Source: Bacteroidales bacterium (GTDB lineage: Bacteria > Bacteroidota > Bacteroidia > Bacteroidales > Muribaculaceae). From it: a stretch of 64,000 nucleotides of DNA. This document shows positions 1 to 9,238 of this stretch, piece after piece. Under the pieces are notes generated by a model that worked only from the letters and a program-made list of their open reading frames with translations, did no database searches and was not told the origin of the DNA. A program made the translations under genes and the position numbers. The stretch spans positions 1 to 64,000 of the forward strand of contig JAAVGM010000026.1 in NCBI GenBank assembly GCA_014800245.1. Direction: 5' to 3'. The stretch's first letter is position 1; each line of letters starts with the position of its first letter.

Positions 1-186
1 GTGGTAATACCGCCATAGGCTACATTGTTATGCCCATAGGTTATGATATATGAACAAAATCACCTCATTTCAGTCAGTCTGATAGAGATATTACAGAATA
101 CGTTTTAGAGGAAAGATACACATTTTCCGTCTTTTATCCGCTATGATTGAGGAAGTAATTTTGTGGCAACCAAACGCTAACGCATT

Positions 187-482
187 ATGGACCACAAATT
201 CACTGAACAGATAAAGCAATGGCTTGATACGCCGGAAGCGGAGCGCGACTACACCGTGTGCGCACTTTATCTTTTGAAACTGTCGGGTAATCGTATCATG
301 TACTTTAACACCGTCGCCCAACTTGACCGCAAGCGTCAGTTTGTCGAGTATTAGCTTCAAAAGTATTACAACTTCCGCTTTCAAGCTCTCACTCATGCAA
401 AGGTGCAGGAGATGGAGCAGCAGGTCGAAGCTATCAATAGCCGTTCGATAAGTCCAACACTGGGAATATCTACTTTGCTATA
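187..482 (+). pseudogene. Degenerate small conserved protein, interrupted by in-frame TAG at 352-354
   Basis: Reads MDHKFTEQIKQWLDTPEAERDYTVCALYLLKLSGNRIMYFNTVAQLDRKRQFVEY*LQKYYNFRFQALTHAKVQEMEQQVEAI; protein-like sequence continues in the same frame after the TAG, then loses that character near 450. Confidence 0.55.
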
Positions 483-818
483 GTTTGACTGATTGGAATC
501 TCCTTTCAATTCTAAGCTTTGAGCAATTTCAAAGATTATCTGATTCTTACCAAGTCCCTGCTGAGGAATTTTTCCCTCCAGTAATTTGAGGTTCTCAGAA
601 ATTCTCGCTATCTTTGCATCCGAATTCTTCGGAAGGGATGGCACATAGCCCGGTGCTTCGGCATGGCTGGGCGAGTCCTCAGGGGCGATTGTCTTACCTT
701 CCGGAGATTTTTTTGTATCCGTAAGTGCCTGCGCCTTCTCCTTCCATCTCTTTTCGACTCCAATGTAATCAGGCCATTGGTAGGTAAAGGAGTTCCTCTT
801 CAAATTTTGGATTCTCAT
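393..818 (-). CDS. Hypothetical protein; C-terminus apparently fused into antisense of the neighbouring pseudogene
   Basis: 141-aa ORF with plausible N-terminal composition; the last ~13 codons overlap the opposite-strand remnant. Confidence 0.4.
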   Translation of the reverse strand: MRIQNLKRNSFTYQWPDYIGVEKRWKEKAQALTDTKKSPEGKTIAPEDSPSHAEAPGYVPSLPKNSDAKIARISENLKLLEGKIPQQGLGKNQIIFEIAQSLELKGDSNQSNYSKVDIPSVGLIERLLIASTCCSISCTFA

Positions 819-977
819 GTTTTTTGATTAAATTTGTAAGACAATCCAAATCAAGATATTCCACGTCAGCGAGATTCGTTCGCTGTTGGTCTATCAAGGT
901 TTGGATTTTTTATATTGGAGGCTTGTCCCATCCGTTAAGGACGTAAGGTGTTCGGACTTCATGGAGAATAGAAGACG

Positions 978-1330
978 TTGGGATATGGCCTTTTTTATTT
1001 TGACCATGATAAATACAATATCCGTTACCTCAATTCATTTAGACCGATTTCTTCTACTGAGGATATGCAGTTCAAGGAGGCCAAACCGATTATCTATCTC
1101 AACGCCGGAGCTGTCTTTTCCCTTTTCTCTGGAAAAGGAGGCAATGTTTCGTTGGCACGCTCGTATTGGTCAACTATATTGTCATATTTGAAATCGCATA
1201 ACTCATACCTTGGATTGAAACAGAGAAGAAAGTCAATCGTCTGAAAGCCCTATGCTTTGACTACCTGCAATTGAAAGAACCGTTCGGAATTGACCTTGAA
1301 ACGGAAGTATTACTCGAAAATGAGACATAG
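978..1330 (+). pseudogene. Decayed CDS with a probable frameshift near 1200
   Basis: Frame A reads FDHDKYNIRYLNSFRPISSTEDMQFKEAKPIIYLNAGAVFSLFSGKGGNVSLARSYWSTILSYLKSH; another frame continues protein-like (IETEKKVNRLKALCFDYLQLKEPFGIDLETEVLLENET*). Confidence 0.4.
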
Positions 1331-1354
1331 AATAGTTAAAGTTTTGATAATAGC

Positions 1355-1385
1355 TTGCTTATTCGGATATTTTACCCTATCTTTG
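1355..1385 (+). promoter_or_regulatory. Bacteroidetes-type promoter (TTG / TATCTTTG)
   Basis: TATCTTTG at 1378-1385 with TTG at 1355-1357, 20 bp upstream; lies just upstream of RBS aaggaggtaaat and ATG 1410. Confidence 0.5.
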
Positions 1386-1409
1386 CACATTTACTTTAAG
1401 GAGGTAAAT

Positions 1410-2372
1410 ATGCAATATCAAGGTAACATAAAAGAATATATACAGCAGTCGTTTGGTTGGAACGTCAGATTCAGTTCTCTGAACGATGTAAAAAACAGGA
1501 TTCCATACGGAATTTTTAATGCTGCCGACTATGACTGCATAGAGATTGATAATTTCAAGGGTGTGGCGATAAAGCCTCATTCGGAGGATGATTTCAGAAT
1601 GAATAAAAATATTGCCACAACACTTGAAAAACGTCTCGATATGTCGGTTATTTTAATTTTGGACGGCATTAATTTTTATCAGAGAAAATCCCTGATTGAA
1701 AGTAGGATTGGGTTCGTGGTACCCGGTAAACAAATATATATTCCACAAATGGGTACATTGATGTCTGAACGAGGGCTTGGTATTAATTTAAGCTCCGTTG
1801 AGAAGCTTTCGGCAGTTGCAGGCGCGATGATAACCTTACACCTCGGCACAAAGTCATTGCAGGGATTGAGTATATCAGATGTTGCCAAGATTATGGGATA
1901 TTCAATAAAGACCCTTTCATTAGCTGCAGCGGAACTTGAACGTGCCGGTTTAATTTCATTCAAGTTGCAAGGACGAAAAAAGTTGCTTGGTTTTCCACTC
2001 TCGAATAAAGAGTTATGGGAAAAAGCGTTCCCAATGATTGATAGTCCAGTGGAGAAGCTACTCTTTTCGTCTAATTCAGCATTAGCTTCTGAAATCGGTG
2101 TTATATCCTCCGATTCTGCTCTCTCTGAAATCTCTATGCTTACTTCGCCCTCACAGAATACATATGCGGTATATTCCCGTAATCCCAAACTCGTTGAACT
2201 TGATTTGAATGACAGTATGGGTGATATAAAAGTAGAGGTTTGGAAAACTGACCCTACCATTTCCTCCAGGGATGGTATAATGGATATATTTTCACTTGCA
2301 TTGTCATATAAGAATGATGATGACCCAAGAGTGTGGAAAGAATTAAATAAACTAATAAACGAAGCATTATGA
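1410..2372 (+). CDS. Winged-helix AbiEi-like / MarR-like antitoxin or regulator
   Basis: The ORF track starts at TTG 1290, but ATG 1410 has a strong Shine-Dalgarno (aaggaggtaaatATG). HTH-like segment ISDVAKIMGYSIKTLSLAAAELERAGLISF; directly upstream of and overlapping an NTase gene. Confidence 0.65.
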   Translation: MQYQGNIKEYIQQSFGWNVRFSSLNDVKNRIPYGIFNAADYDCIEIDNFKGVAIKPHSEDDFRMNKNIATTLEKRLDMSVILILDGINFYQRKSLIESRIGFVVPGKQIYIPQMGTLMSERGLGINLSSVEKLSAVAGAMITLHLGTKSLQGLSISDVAKIMGYSIKTLSLAAAELERAGLISFKLQGRKKLLGFPLSNKELWEKAFPMIDSPVEKLLFSSNSALASEIGVISSDSALSEISMLTSPSQNTYAVYSRNPKLVELDLNDSMGDIKVEVWKTDPTISSRDGIMDIFSLALSYKNDDDPRVWKELNKLINEAL

Positions 2373-3142
2373 AAGGAATAGACAAGATACGTCAGTATCT
2401 CGGAAACTATAAAGGTAACTATGTGATTATAGGTGGTACAGCATGTAATCTCAATTTAGAGGAATCGAATATTCATGGGAGAGCTACGAAGGATGTAGAT
2501 ATGATTGTAGTCTGTGAAGCCTTGACTCCAGAGTATCTTCATAGCTTCTGGGAGTTCATCAAGGCAGGTGGATATAATGCATGGCAGGTAAAGTCTGAAG
2601 AAGAGACACACCGTTGCTTCTATCGTTTTATTGACCCCAAGGATAAGGATTTTCCGGTTTACATAGAACTCTTCTCCCGTAAGCCTGATGCCGTGAAGCT
2701 TCCGGAGGATGCCCATTTGGTGCATATTTCCGTTTCTGAGTACCTATCCAGTTTTTCCGCTATACTTATGGATGATGAGTATTATAGCTATGCGGTATCT
2801 CATGCCGTTGAACTGAACGGGGTTCAAGCGATTGACCATGATGCACTGATAGTGCTCAAAATTAAAGCATATCTTAATAATATCAAGCGACGCGAAGCCG
2901 GACAGAAAGTTCAGAGCGATGATATTGACAAGCATAAACGAGATGTCTATCGAATGGTTCACCTGATTACTCCGGCTGATAGGTTTGAGGCTTCGGCGAC
3001 TATCAAAGATGATATAAGGGCTTTTCTCGCATCCGTCGAGAATGATCCCATTAATACAAGGGTCATTTCAAAAAATATGGGTGTCCCGGATATTCCACAG
3101 TCAGACTTTATTGAGATTATAAAAACCGCCTACAGCTTATGA
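2369..3142 (+). CDS. Nucleotidyltransferase, AbiEii-like toxin family
   Basis: NTase signature VIIGGTACNL...RATKDVDMIVV and third acid in VYIELF; C-terminal LKIKAYLNNIKRRE...DIDKHKRDVYRM; start overlaps upstream stop (ATGA). Confidence 0.75.
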   Translation: MKGIDKIRQYLGNYKGNYVIIGGTACNLNLEESNIHGRATKDVDMIVVCEALTPEYLHSFWEFIKAGGYNAWQVKSEEETHRCFYRFIDPKDKDFPVYIELFSRKPDAVKLPEDAHLVHISVSEYLSSFSAILMDDEYYSYAVSHAVELNGVQAIDHDALIVLKIKAYLNNIKRREAGQKVQSDDIDKHKRDVYRMVHLITPADRFEASATIKDDIRAFLASVENDPINTRVISKNMGVPDIPQSDFIEIIKTAYSL

Positions 3143-3729
3143 GAATACAATACGCCTCAGATCTGCATCTCGAATTCGGAGAAAATTCAAAATGGCTTAA
3201 AGAACATCCGCTTATTCCATCAGCCGACATTCTCGTTCTTGCCGGAGACATTGGATACTTGGGAGATGACAATTATCAGAAACATCCATTCTGGGATTGG
3301 GCTTCAGAAAACTTCAAACAGGTTATTGTCGTTCCTGGCAATCATGAATTGTATAAGTACTATGACATTAATGAGCTCCACGAAGGTGTTATACTTGAAG
3401 TGCGTCCAAATGTAAAGGTCCATTACAATGATGTGATACACTTGGATGAGGAAACCGACCTAATTGTCTCCACACTTTGGGCTCACATCCCTCCGTCTGA
3501 AGCCTATCTGACAGAAAGATGTGTCAGTGATTTCACGAGAATAAAGAATGGTCAATATCGACTTAGTGCAGACCGTTTCAACAAAGAGCACGCGCGATGC
3601 CGTCAATTTATTAAGAGCGCTGTTGACGAATCCAATGCATCTACGCTTATAGTGGCTACTCATCATGTTCCCTCCTTCGAATTGATGTCTTCGGAGTTTA
3701 AGTATAGCAGTATCAACGGGGCATTCTAG
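3139..3729 (+). CDS. Metallophosphoesterase, C-terminally truncated
   Basis: Motifs SDLHLEF, LAGDIGYLGD, VPGNHELY and VATHHVP present; final GHxH motif missing before TAG at 3727-3729; ATGA overlap with upstream NTase. Confidence 0.7.
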   Translation: MRIQYASDLHLEFGENSKWLKEHPLIPSADILVLAGDIGYLGDDNYQKHPFWDWASENFKQVIVVPGNHELYKYYDINELHEGVILEVRPNVKVHYNDVIHLDEETDLIVSTLWAHIPPSEAYLTERCVSDFTRIKNGQYRLSADRFNKEHARCRQFIKSAVDESNASTLIVATHHVPSFELMSSEFKYSSINGAF

Positions 3730-3764
3730 AATGAGGGGAGTCCTGCAACACCCTCTTATTTAAT

Positions 3765-4544
3765 TTATAAGGGTGGCATTGCAGCTTTTAGTATAGGAAT
3801 GATATTTTGACGGTAGGAAGCACCAATAGGGAGTTCAATCCTTAAGGAGTTGTTTGCCCCATAGTGAAGCACCACGCTCGAAGTATCATAGGATTCAATA
3901 TGCGTGATATTAATGATGTGCGACTTATGGATGCGAAGGAATCTATCTGAGGGCAAGTTTTGAAGGAGTGTTTTGATTGTGATGCGTGAAATTATACGCT
4001 CGGAATTAGAATGGATTCTGACATAATCTTTCACTCCTTCAACGAATATGATATCATCGGTATCAATGTTAATGAATCGTCGTTCAGCACGGAGTGTAAG
4101 GGTAGTTGATGGATATAAAGTTTTTTTATCATTCGGTATGCCGGCTCGAATCAGGGCTTTTTGCACTGCACGATTAAATCTCTCTTCACTTATGGGTTTT
4201 AACAGATAATCTATAGCATCCAGATCATAGCTTCTCACGGCATACTCGGAGAATGCGGTAGTGAAAATAATCATTGTTTCGGAAGAGAGTTGGGCGGCAA
4301 GATCGATTCCCAAAATGCCGGGCATCTCAATATCGAGAAATATAAGATCAATCGCATTTGATTTCAACCATTCCAGCGCTTCATGAGGATTGGAGAAAAC
4401 ACTCATAACCGTTAGTGAGGGATTACGAGAGGCTAATAATGCCATCCCGCGTCGCGCAATCGGTTCGTCATCGATTACAATGCAACGGAGTTTTTTCCCT
4501 AAAACAACGGAATCTGAAGAAGGCGAAGAAGGATTGTTAATCAT
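3765..4544 (-). CDS. LytTR-family response regulator
   Basis: Receiver domain CIVIDDEPIARRGM...IDLIFLDIEMPG...LKPI plus C-terminal LytTR (ERRFINIDTDDIIFVEGVKDYVRIH...RFLRIHKSHIIN). Confidence 0.92.
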   Translation of the reverse strand: MINNPSSPSSDSVVLGKKLRCIVIDDEPIARRGMALLASRNPSLTVMSVFSNPHEALEWLKSNAIDLIFLDIEMPGILGIDLAAQLSSETMIIFTTAFSEYAVRSYDLDAIDYLLKPISEERFNRAVQKALIRAGIPNDKKTLYPSTTLTLRAERRFINIDTDDIIFVEGVKDYVRIHSNSERIISRITIKTLLQNLPSDRFLRIHKSHIINITHIESYDTSSVVLHYGANNSLRIELPIGASYRQNIIPILKAAMPPL

Positions 4545-4681
4545 AAAAATCGGTTTTCCATGAAAAATAATATATCCTCAAAACGTCTTATTTTTTAAAT
4601 ATATTATATTTTGCGACCAATCACCACTTAAAAACGACCAACAGAAAATATCAAATGAAGAAAAAGTATTAATTTTGCATT

Positions 4682-6445
4682 GTGAAAAAGATTGCGCTTA
4701 ACTTATTGCTTTGGATTTTATTTTCGCTGATGCAATGCGGTCCCGTAGTCGGCACCCTGGAATATGGCGAAGAAGGAGGGCCGATGGATACCTTATGGCT
4801 GATGGTTCCTTTTTCCTTGCTTTGTTTCGGCTTGGTGCTAATAACAACCTATTACGCTGTGCCGCAATTGTTGATGCGTCAGAAATGGGGCAGCTTTGCT
4901 GCATTAGAGTTTATTTTGGCTTATATAGTCTCTTTTATCGAACAGCTACTGGTGAGCTATATATGGATTGAGTGGCATATAATTCCGGATGGACACTCCT
5001 TGCAATGGGGATGGATGTTGGTCAATACACTCTGCAATTCATTGATGCTTTTCTTTACATTGCTCGCGGTCGGAGGATGGTATCTTTTCGATTCCGGACG
5101 CAACGATGCTGCAAAGGAGAAAAGGCTCGTAGATAGAATCGAGAATTATATGGCGGAGGTAAGAAACAGACTTCGTCCGGAGATTATTTCTAAAAGATTG
5201 AAACAGATTGCAGAAAATGCAATCGTCTCTCCGCAAGAGGCTGAGAAAGATATTGCCATACTCTCCTCCGAGCTCAGAGATAGTCTGTATAGTCTTCCAT
5301 CTTCTCCGACTTTAGACCAAGACTTGGAAAGGATTGAATCCGATAACAATGTTATAAATCGCTTTCTTACATCTCGAAGGTATCGGGCAGCAAGAATATT
5401 GATTTTTCAACTCTCGCTAATTGGAATCTGTTTTGGAGCATTCTTTGCCACGCCGGATCAGCCCCAATTCGTTGAGCGGTTCGAAGGTTTTCTTGTATTG
5501 CTCGGAATGTTTGAGATTATAGCAGCGATAGATATTTTTGTTCTTTTTCGTTCATTCCGCAAAAAGAGGCGTTTGGGTAGATTTATATTCGCGTCATCTG
5601 TTTTAACGGCAATTATTATTCTTCCTATCCTTGCTGAAAGAATTAATTTATATGTGAATCATCCGGATGGGAATAATACGCTGTTCATACTTACAACTGT
5701 GCTCGCTACGGCAGCAAGTGTTTTGATGATGGTGTTTTATATAGCCGGTATAGGGGGAATGCTTCTTTATAGTGATTGGCTGCGCCATACTCGAAAGCTC
5801 ATCTTCCTCCAGGCATCTACCAAACGTCTTGAATATGCTAATCTCAAGAAGCAGATCAATCCTCATTTCCTCTTTAATGTGCTCAATAATGCGGGAATCC
5901 TGACCGAGTTTAACCCTATTGAAGCCAGAGAAATGCTTCTTGAATTGCGCCGCCTTATAGATTATCAGTTTGGAGAAACGGAACAAACGACAATAAGTCT
6001 TATCGATTCTATAGCATTTATACGCGCGTATCTTAGTCTTGAGGTTACACGCCGGGATGCTTTCAGATTTAATGTAACATGTGATGGCGATCCGGAAAGG
6101 ATTGTCGTGCCAAGTCTTCTCTTCATTCCATTTGTGGAGAATGCTGTGAAATATGCCTCTAATAAGCCGGGTGGGAATTGGGTGAATATTAAATTTAAAA
6201 TAAAAGAGAAAAATCTTATATTTGAATGTGAGAATCCCGTGGAGGTTGAAATTGATATAAAATCATTGCCTGAGTCGGGAAGACTTGGAGTGGCTAACAC
6301 TATAAGACGACTCGAACTCCTTTATGATATAAATTTCAAATACCGCGTTGAGTGTCGGAATGGTATCTATCAGGTTGTGTTAGAAATTCCATTAGACTTA
6401 GACTCCATTGTGGTTCTCTCAAAAAACGCCTTATTGAAGAACTAA
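4682..6445 (+). CDS. LytS/YehU-type sensor histidine kinase
   Basis: KKQINPHFLFNVLNN phospho-acceptor motif, HATPase region (PSLLFIPFVENAVKYA), multiple TM segments; divergent from the LytTR regulator. Confidence 0.9.
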   Translation: MKKIALNLLLWILFSLMQCGPVVGTLEYGEEGGPMDTLWLMVPFSLLCFGLVLITTYYAVPQLLMRQKWGSFAALEFILAYIVSFIEQLLVSYIWIEWHIIPDGHSLQWGWMLVNTLCNSLMLFFTLLAVGGWYLFDSGRNDAAKEKRLVDRIENYMAEVRNRLRPEIISKRLKQIAENAIVSPQEAEKDIAILSSELRDSLYSLPSSPTLDQDLERIESDNNVINRFLTSRRYRAARILIFQLSLIGICFGAFFATPDQPQFVERFEGFLVLLGMFEIIAAIDIFVLFRSFRKKRRLGRFIFASSVLTAIIILPILAERINLYVNHPDGNNTLFILTTVLATAASVLMMVFYIAGIGGMLLYSDWLRHTRKLIFLQASTKRLEYANLKKQINPHFLFNVLNNAGILTEFNPIEAREMLLELRRLIDYQFGETEQTTISLIDSIAFIRAYLSLEVTRRDAFRFNVTCDGDPERIVVPSLLFIPFVENAVKYASNKPGGNWVNIKFKIKEKNLIFECENPVEVEIDIKSLPESGRLGVANTIRRLELLYDINFKYRVECRNGIYQVVLEIPLDLDSIVVLSKNALLKN

Positions 6446-6476
6446 ATATAATAATACAGCTTAACTATTTATTCTT

Positions 6477-7910
6477 ATGAGATTGCTAAAAATTATTTTG
6501 GCGTTTGTCTTTTTGCTATCGACAAATAGCGCAATCTATGGAGCCGACTATTCGGATTCCAACTTTACCTATAAGTATAGCAAAACGCAAAAATTCGCAC
6601 GTGTTGAGACCACGAAAAAAAAGACAGCTACGTCGCTTACAATTCCGTCTAAGATAACGGTGAGTGGCGTTTCGTATCCCGTGACACAGATCGGTGATTA
6701 TGCTCTCTCAGATCTGCAGAATCTGAAATCTGTGACTATTCCATCATCCGTGACAGAGATTCGTAGCGGGGCATTCAGTAATTGCTTTGAACTTCGTTCG
6801 GTTAAAATCCCTTCAAAGGTTACAAAAATCTCAGACTACTGCTTTTCAATGTGCCTTGAATTGACAGAAGTGAGCCTGCCTAAAGGTCTTGTAGAGATTG
6901 GAGAGGGAGCTTTTATGTATTGCGGAAAAATTGAAATTATCAATTGGCCGTCAACACTTACAAAAGTTGGAGGATATGCATTTAATGGAGCTAAGCTTCC
7001 TGAGTTAGTTGCGCTTCCGGCCGCATGTGTGGAGGTAGGGGATGAAGCCTTTCGTGCCACTGATGTGGTCAACTTCCAATTGCCCTCTAAGATGACATCG
7101 ATCGGTAAAAAGGCATTTGCGGATAACGGCAATCTATTGGGTCTGACAATGCCTACATCTGTAAACACTATAGGTGACCTTGCTTTCTTTGGAAATAATG
7201 AGCTTATGTATGTCACCCTTCCGCAGACCATCGGGCGTATGGGTGAAGGAGTGTTTATGGATTGCGACAAGATGAATCAGGTATATTGGTCGCCGAGCTT
7301 GACTACAGTTCCTAATCGTACATTCTCACGGTGTGAAGAATTAGAATGGATTACGTTGCCGGATAATGTAACATCTATTGGTGATGAAGCATTCTGCGAA
7401 TGTTATTCTCTTAAAGAGTTTCATTTTCCAACACAGCTTAAGACCATAGGAAACAACGCCTTTGATAATTGTAACCTTGGGGAAGTGACTTTCCCATCGG
7501 GGCTGACAAAAATTGGAGATGCCGCTTTTTACGCAAATTCACGATTGGAGACTTTAACTATTCCTGCTTCAGTAACTGAAATCGGATCACATGCATTTGA
7601 CTATAATCCACATCTTGATACGATCAAGGTCGAAAGTGCAACTCCACCGATTCTCGGCTCTGATGGATTTAACCAATATACATATTTTTCTGCTATGTTA
7701 ATGGTGCCGGAACAATCTGTGATGGCATACAAACGCGCGGGTGAATGGTGTAATTTTCAATATATCAACGACCGTCCGACCGGGATTGATGAAATTTTCA
7801 GTGAAAATGATGATGAGAAGGATCTTTATGATTTGCAAGGCCGAAGATCAACATCAAGCAAAGGATTTAAGATTAATCCACGTACGCGACGCGTAGAGAT
7901 TAGACGATAA
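6477..7910 (+). CDS. Secreted BspA-like leucine-rich repeat (LRR_5) protein
   Basis: Signal peptide; repeated SVTxIGxxAFxxCxxLxxVTIPSxVTxIGxxAF units; C-terminal DLYDLQGRR...KGFKINPRTRRVEIRR resembling Bacteroidetes sorting-type tails. Confidence 0.9.
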   Translation: MRLLKIILAFVFLLSTNSAIYGADYSDSNFTYKYSKTQKFARVETTKKKTATSLTIPSKITVSGVSYPVTQIGDYALSDLQNLKSVTIPSSVTEIRSGAFSNCFELRSVKIPSKVTKISDYCFSMCLELTEVSLPKGLVEIGEGAFMYCGKIEIINWPSTLTKVGGYAFNGAKLPELVALPAACVEVGDEAFRATDVVNFQLPSKMTSIGKKAFADNGNLLGLTMPTSVNTIGDLAFFGNNELMYVTLPQTIGRMGEGVFMDCDKMNQVYWSPSLTTVPNRTFSRCEELEWITLPDNVTSIGDEAFCECYSLKEFHFPTQLKTIGNNAFDNCNLGEVTFPSGLTKIGDAAFYANSRLETLTIPASVTEIGSHAFDYNPHLDTIKVESATPPILGSDGFNQYTYFSAMLMVPEQSVMAYKRAGEWCNFQYINDRPTGIDEIFSENDDEKDLYDLQGRRSTSSKGFKINPRTRRVEIRR

Positions 7911-7923
7911 AAATTAATAAAAA

Positions 7924-7961
7924 ATGAGTCGGTGCTTTTTATTTCTTAAGCATCGACTCAT
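7924..7961. terminator. Bidirectional intrinsic terminator
   Basis: ATGAGTCGGTGCTT...AAGCATCGACTCAT 14-bp stem (one G.T) followed by T-rich tract, between convergent genes. Confidence 0.8.
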
Positions 7962-8019
7962 TTTATATATTCTCTTTTATACTTTAGAAAAAATTGCTTT
8001 CTGATGATTTCAAATTCTA

Positions 8020-8331
8020 TTAGAGAAGCGGATCCCAACGATAAAGAGAAAGCTTCACACGATTTGATGAACCTATGATTATCCCCTCAGCTCGTAGTAA
8101 GTCTGCTTGGGCATCCCAGTGGGGTGCCGGTCGTCCTTGCGCATTGACCACACGATGACAAGGGATGACGGAGTCCATTCCTATAGATCCTAAGATTTTA
8201 CCTACCAGCCTTGCATGTGAAGGAGATCCCGCAAGGGCAGCCACATCTCCATATGTCAACACCTTCCCGGGAGGGATTTCAGAAACAATATCTTTGACTG
8301 CATGAGTGAATTCAATTTTATCGAGCTTCAT
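8020..8331 (-). CDS. MGMT family DNA-binding protein (alkyltransferase domain only)
   Basis: VLTYGDVAALAGSPSHARLVGKIL...IPCHRVVNAQG; PCHRV with cysteine retained. Confidence 0.9.
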   Translation of the reverse strand: MKLDKIEFTHAVKDIVSEIPPGKVLTYGDVAALAGSPSHARLVGKILGSIGMDSVIPCHRVVNAQGRPAPHWDAQADLLRAEGIIIGSSNRVKLSLYRWDPLL

Positions 8332-8356
8332 ACCTCTATTCTATACGTTAGTTATA

Positions 8357-9238
8357 TTATAGTTTCATCCGATCGATAAGGGTTTGGTCAGCTCCGTATT
8401 CCTTCGCTAATTTCAAAGCGATTTCAGCTTCTTCATTCTGATAATTCAGACGATGAAGATAAGCTCGAAGGAGATACAGATTCCCGTTTCTTGGAAATGC
8501 TTTCATTGCCTCCCTAAGTGTTTCCGATGCTTCCGGCAAACGTCCATTGTCAGCTAAAAGTGTAACTTTATAAAAATAAATTGTCTCATCAGGCATTATT
8601 TTCAATGATTCAGAATAAAGGGTGATAGCTTTATCTATTTCCCCATTTTGAATGGCAATTGAGGCCAAGCCATTATATCCCTGTGTATTTTCCGGATGGT
8701 TTTTTTTAAGATATTCGAAATCCTTTTCGGCGTCTGTTGTATTCTTCAGCTCCATCAGGACCATCCCCCTTATCATTCGAGGCCATTCGAGGGTTGAGTC
8801 ATTTTTAAGGAGAAGATCAAGATCGGTTAAGGCATCATCCATTTTTTTTTCACTGATAAGCAGGGCAGCTCTCCCGGATAGCATATTTATTGAATTAGGT
8901 TGAAGCGACAATCCAATATTATATGCTTCTAATGCCCCTTCTGAATCATCAAGATTCTGTCTTATTTCTGCCAGATTTGCCCAAAGAAGCCAGTTTGATT
9001 TATTTGCAGGTTTCAATCGGAGCGCACTGATGGTGGTTCGTTCAGCATCTTTCCAATTCTTAATTGAAGAATAATATTCGGCGGAATCCACCAAGACCTC
9101 AAATGCTTTTTCTGAGTCAATGGCAAAATCTCTTCCGTTTAAGTTCTGAGATTGCGCCACAGACACAAAAATAATTAGCAACAAGGGGCAAATTACTTTG
9201 CCCCTTGTCATAAAAGATATATTAAAAATCTGTTTCAT
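8357..9238 (-). CDS. Tetratricopeptide repeat protein, secreted
   Basis: Repeated TPR helices (AYNIGLSLQPNSINMLSGRAALL, LYSESLKIMPDETIYFYK); N-terminal signal. Confidence 0.85.
   Translation of the reverse strand: MKQIFNISFMTRGKVICPLLLIIFVSVAQSQNLNGRDFAIDSEKAFEVLVDSAEYYSSIKNWKDAERTTISALRLKPANKSNWLLWANLAEIRQNLDDSEGALEAYNIGLSLQPNSINMLSGRAALLISEKKMDDALTDLDLLLKNDSTLEWPRMIRGMVLMELKNTTDAEKDFEYLKKNHPENTQGYNGLASIAIQNGEIDKAITLYSESLKIMPDETIYFYKVTLLADNGRLPEASETLREAMKAFPRNGNLYLLRAYLHRLNYQNEEAEIALKLAKEYGADQTLIDRMKL

Noticed and set aside
1290-1409. N-terminal 40-aa extension (TTG start) of the AbiEi-like ORF with a TM-like segment
   Set aside because: A promoter element lies inside it, and a much better RBS/ATG occurs at 1410.
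187-3729. Possible TAG recoding, since two island genes are cut by TAG
   Set aside because: TAG is used as a normal terminator by intact genes in the window (e.g. both CDF transporters), and the region shows other signs of decay.
6650-7640. Periodic repeats resembling a repeat array
   Set aside because: Coding LRR_5 repeats of the BspA-like protein; degenerate at DNA level, not CRISPR or satellite.
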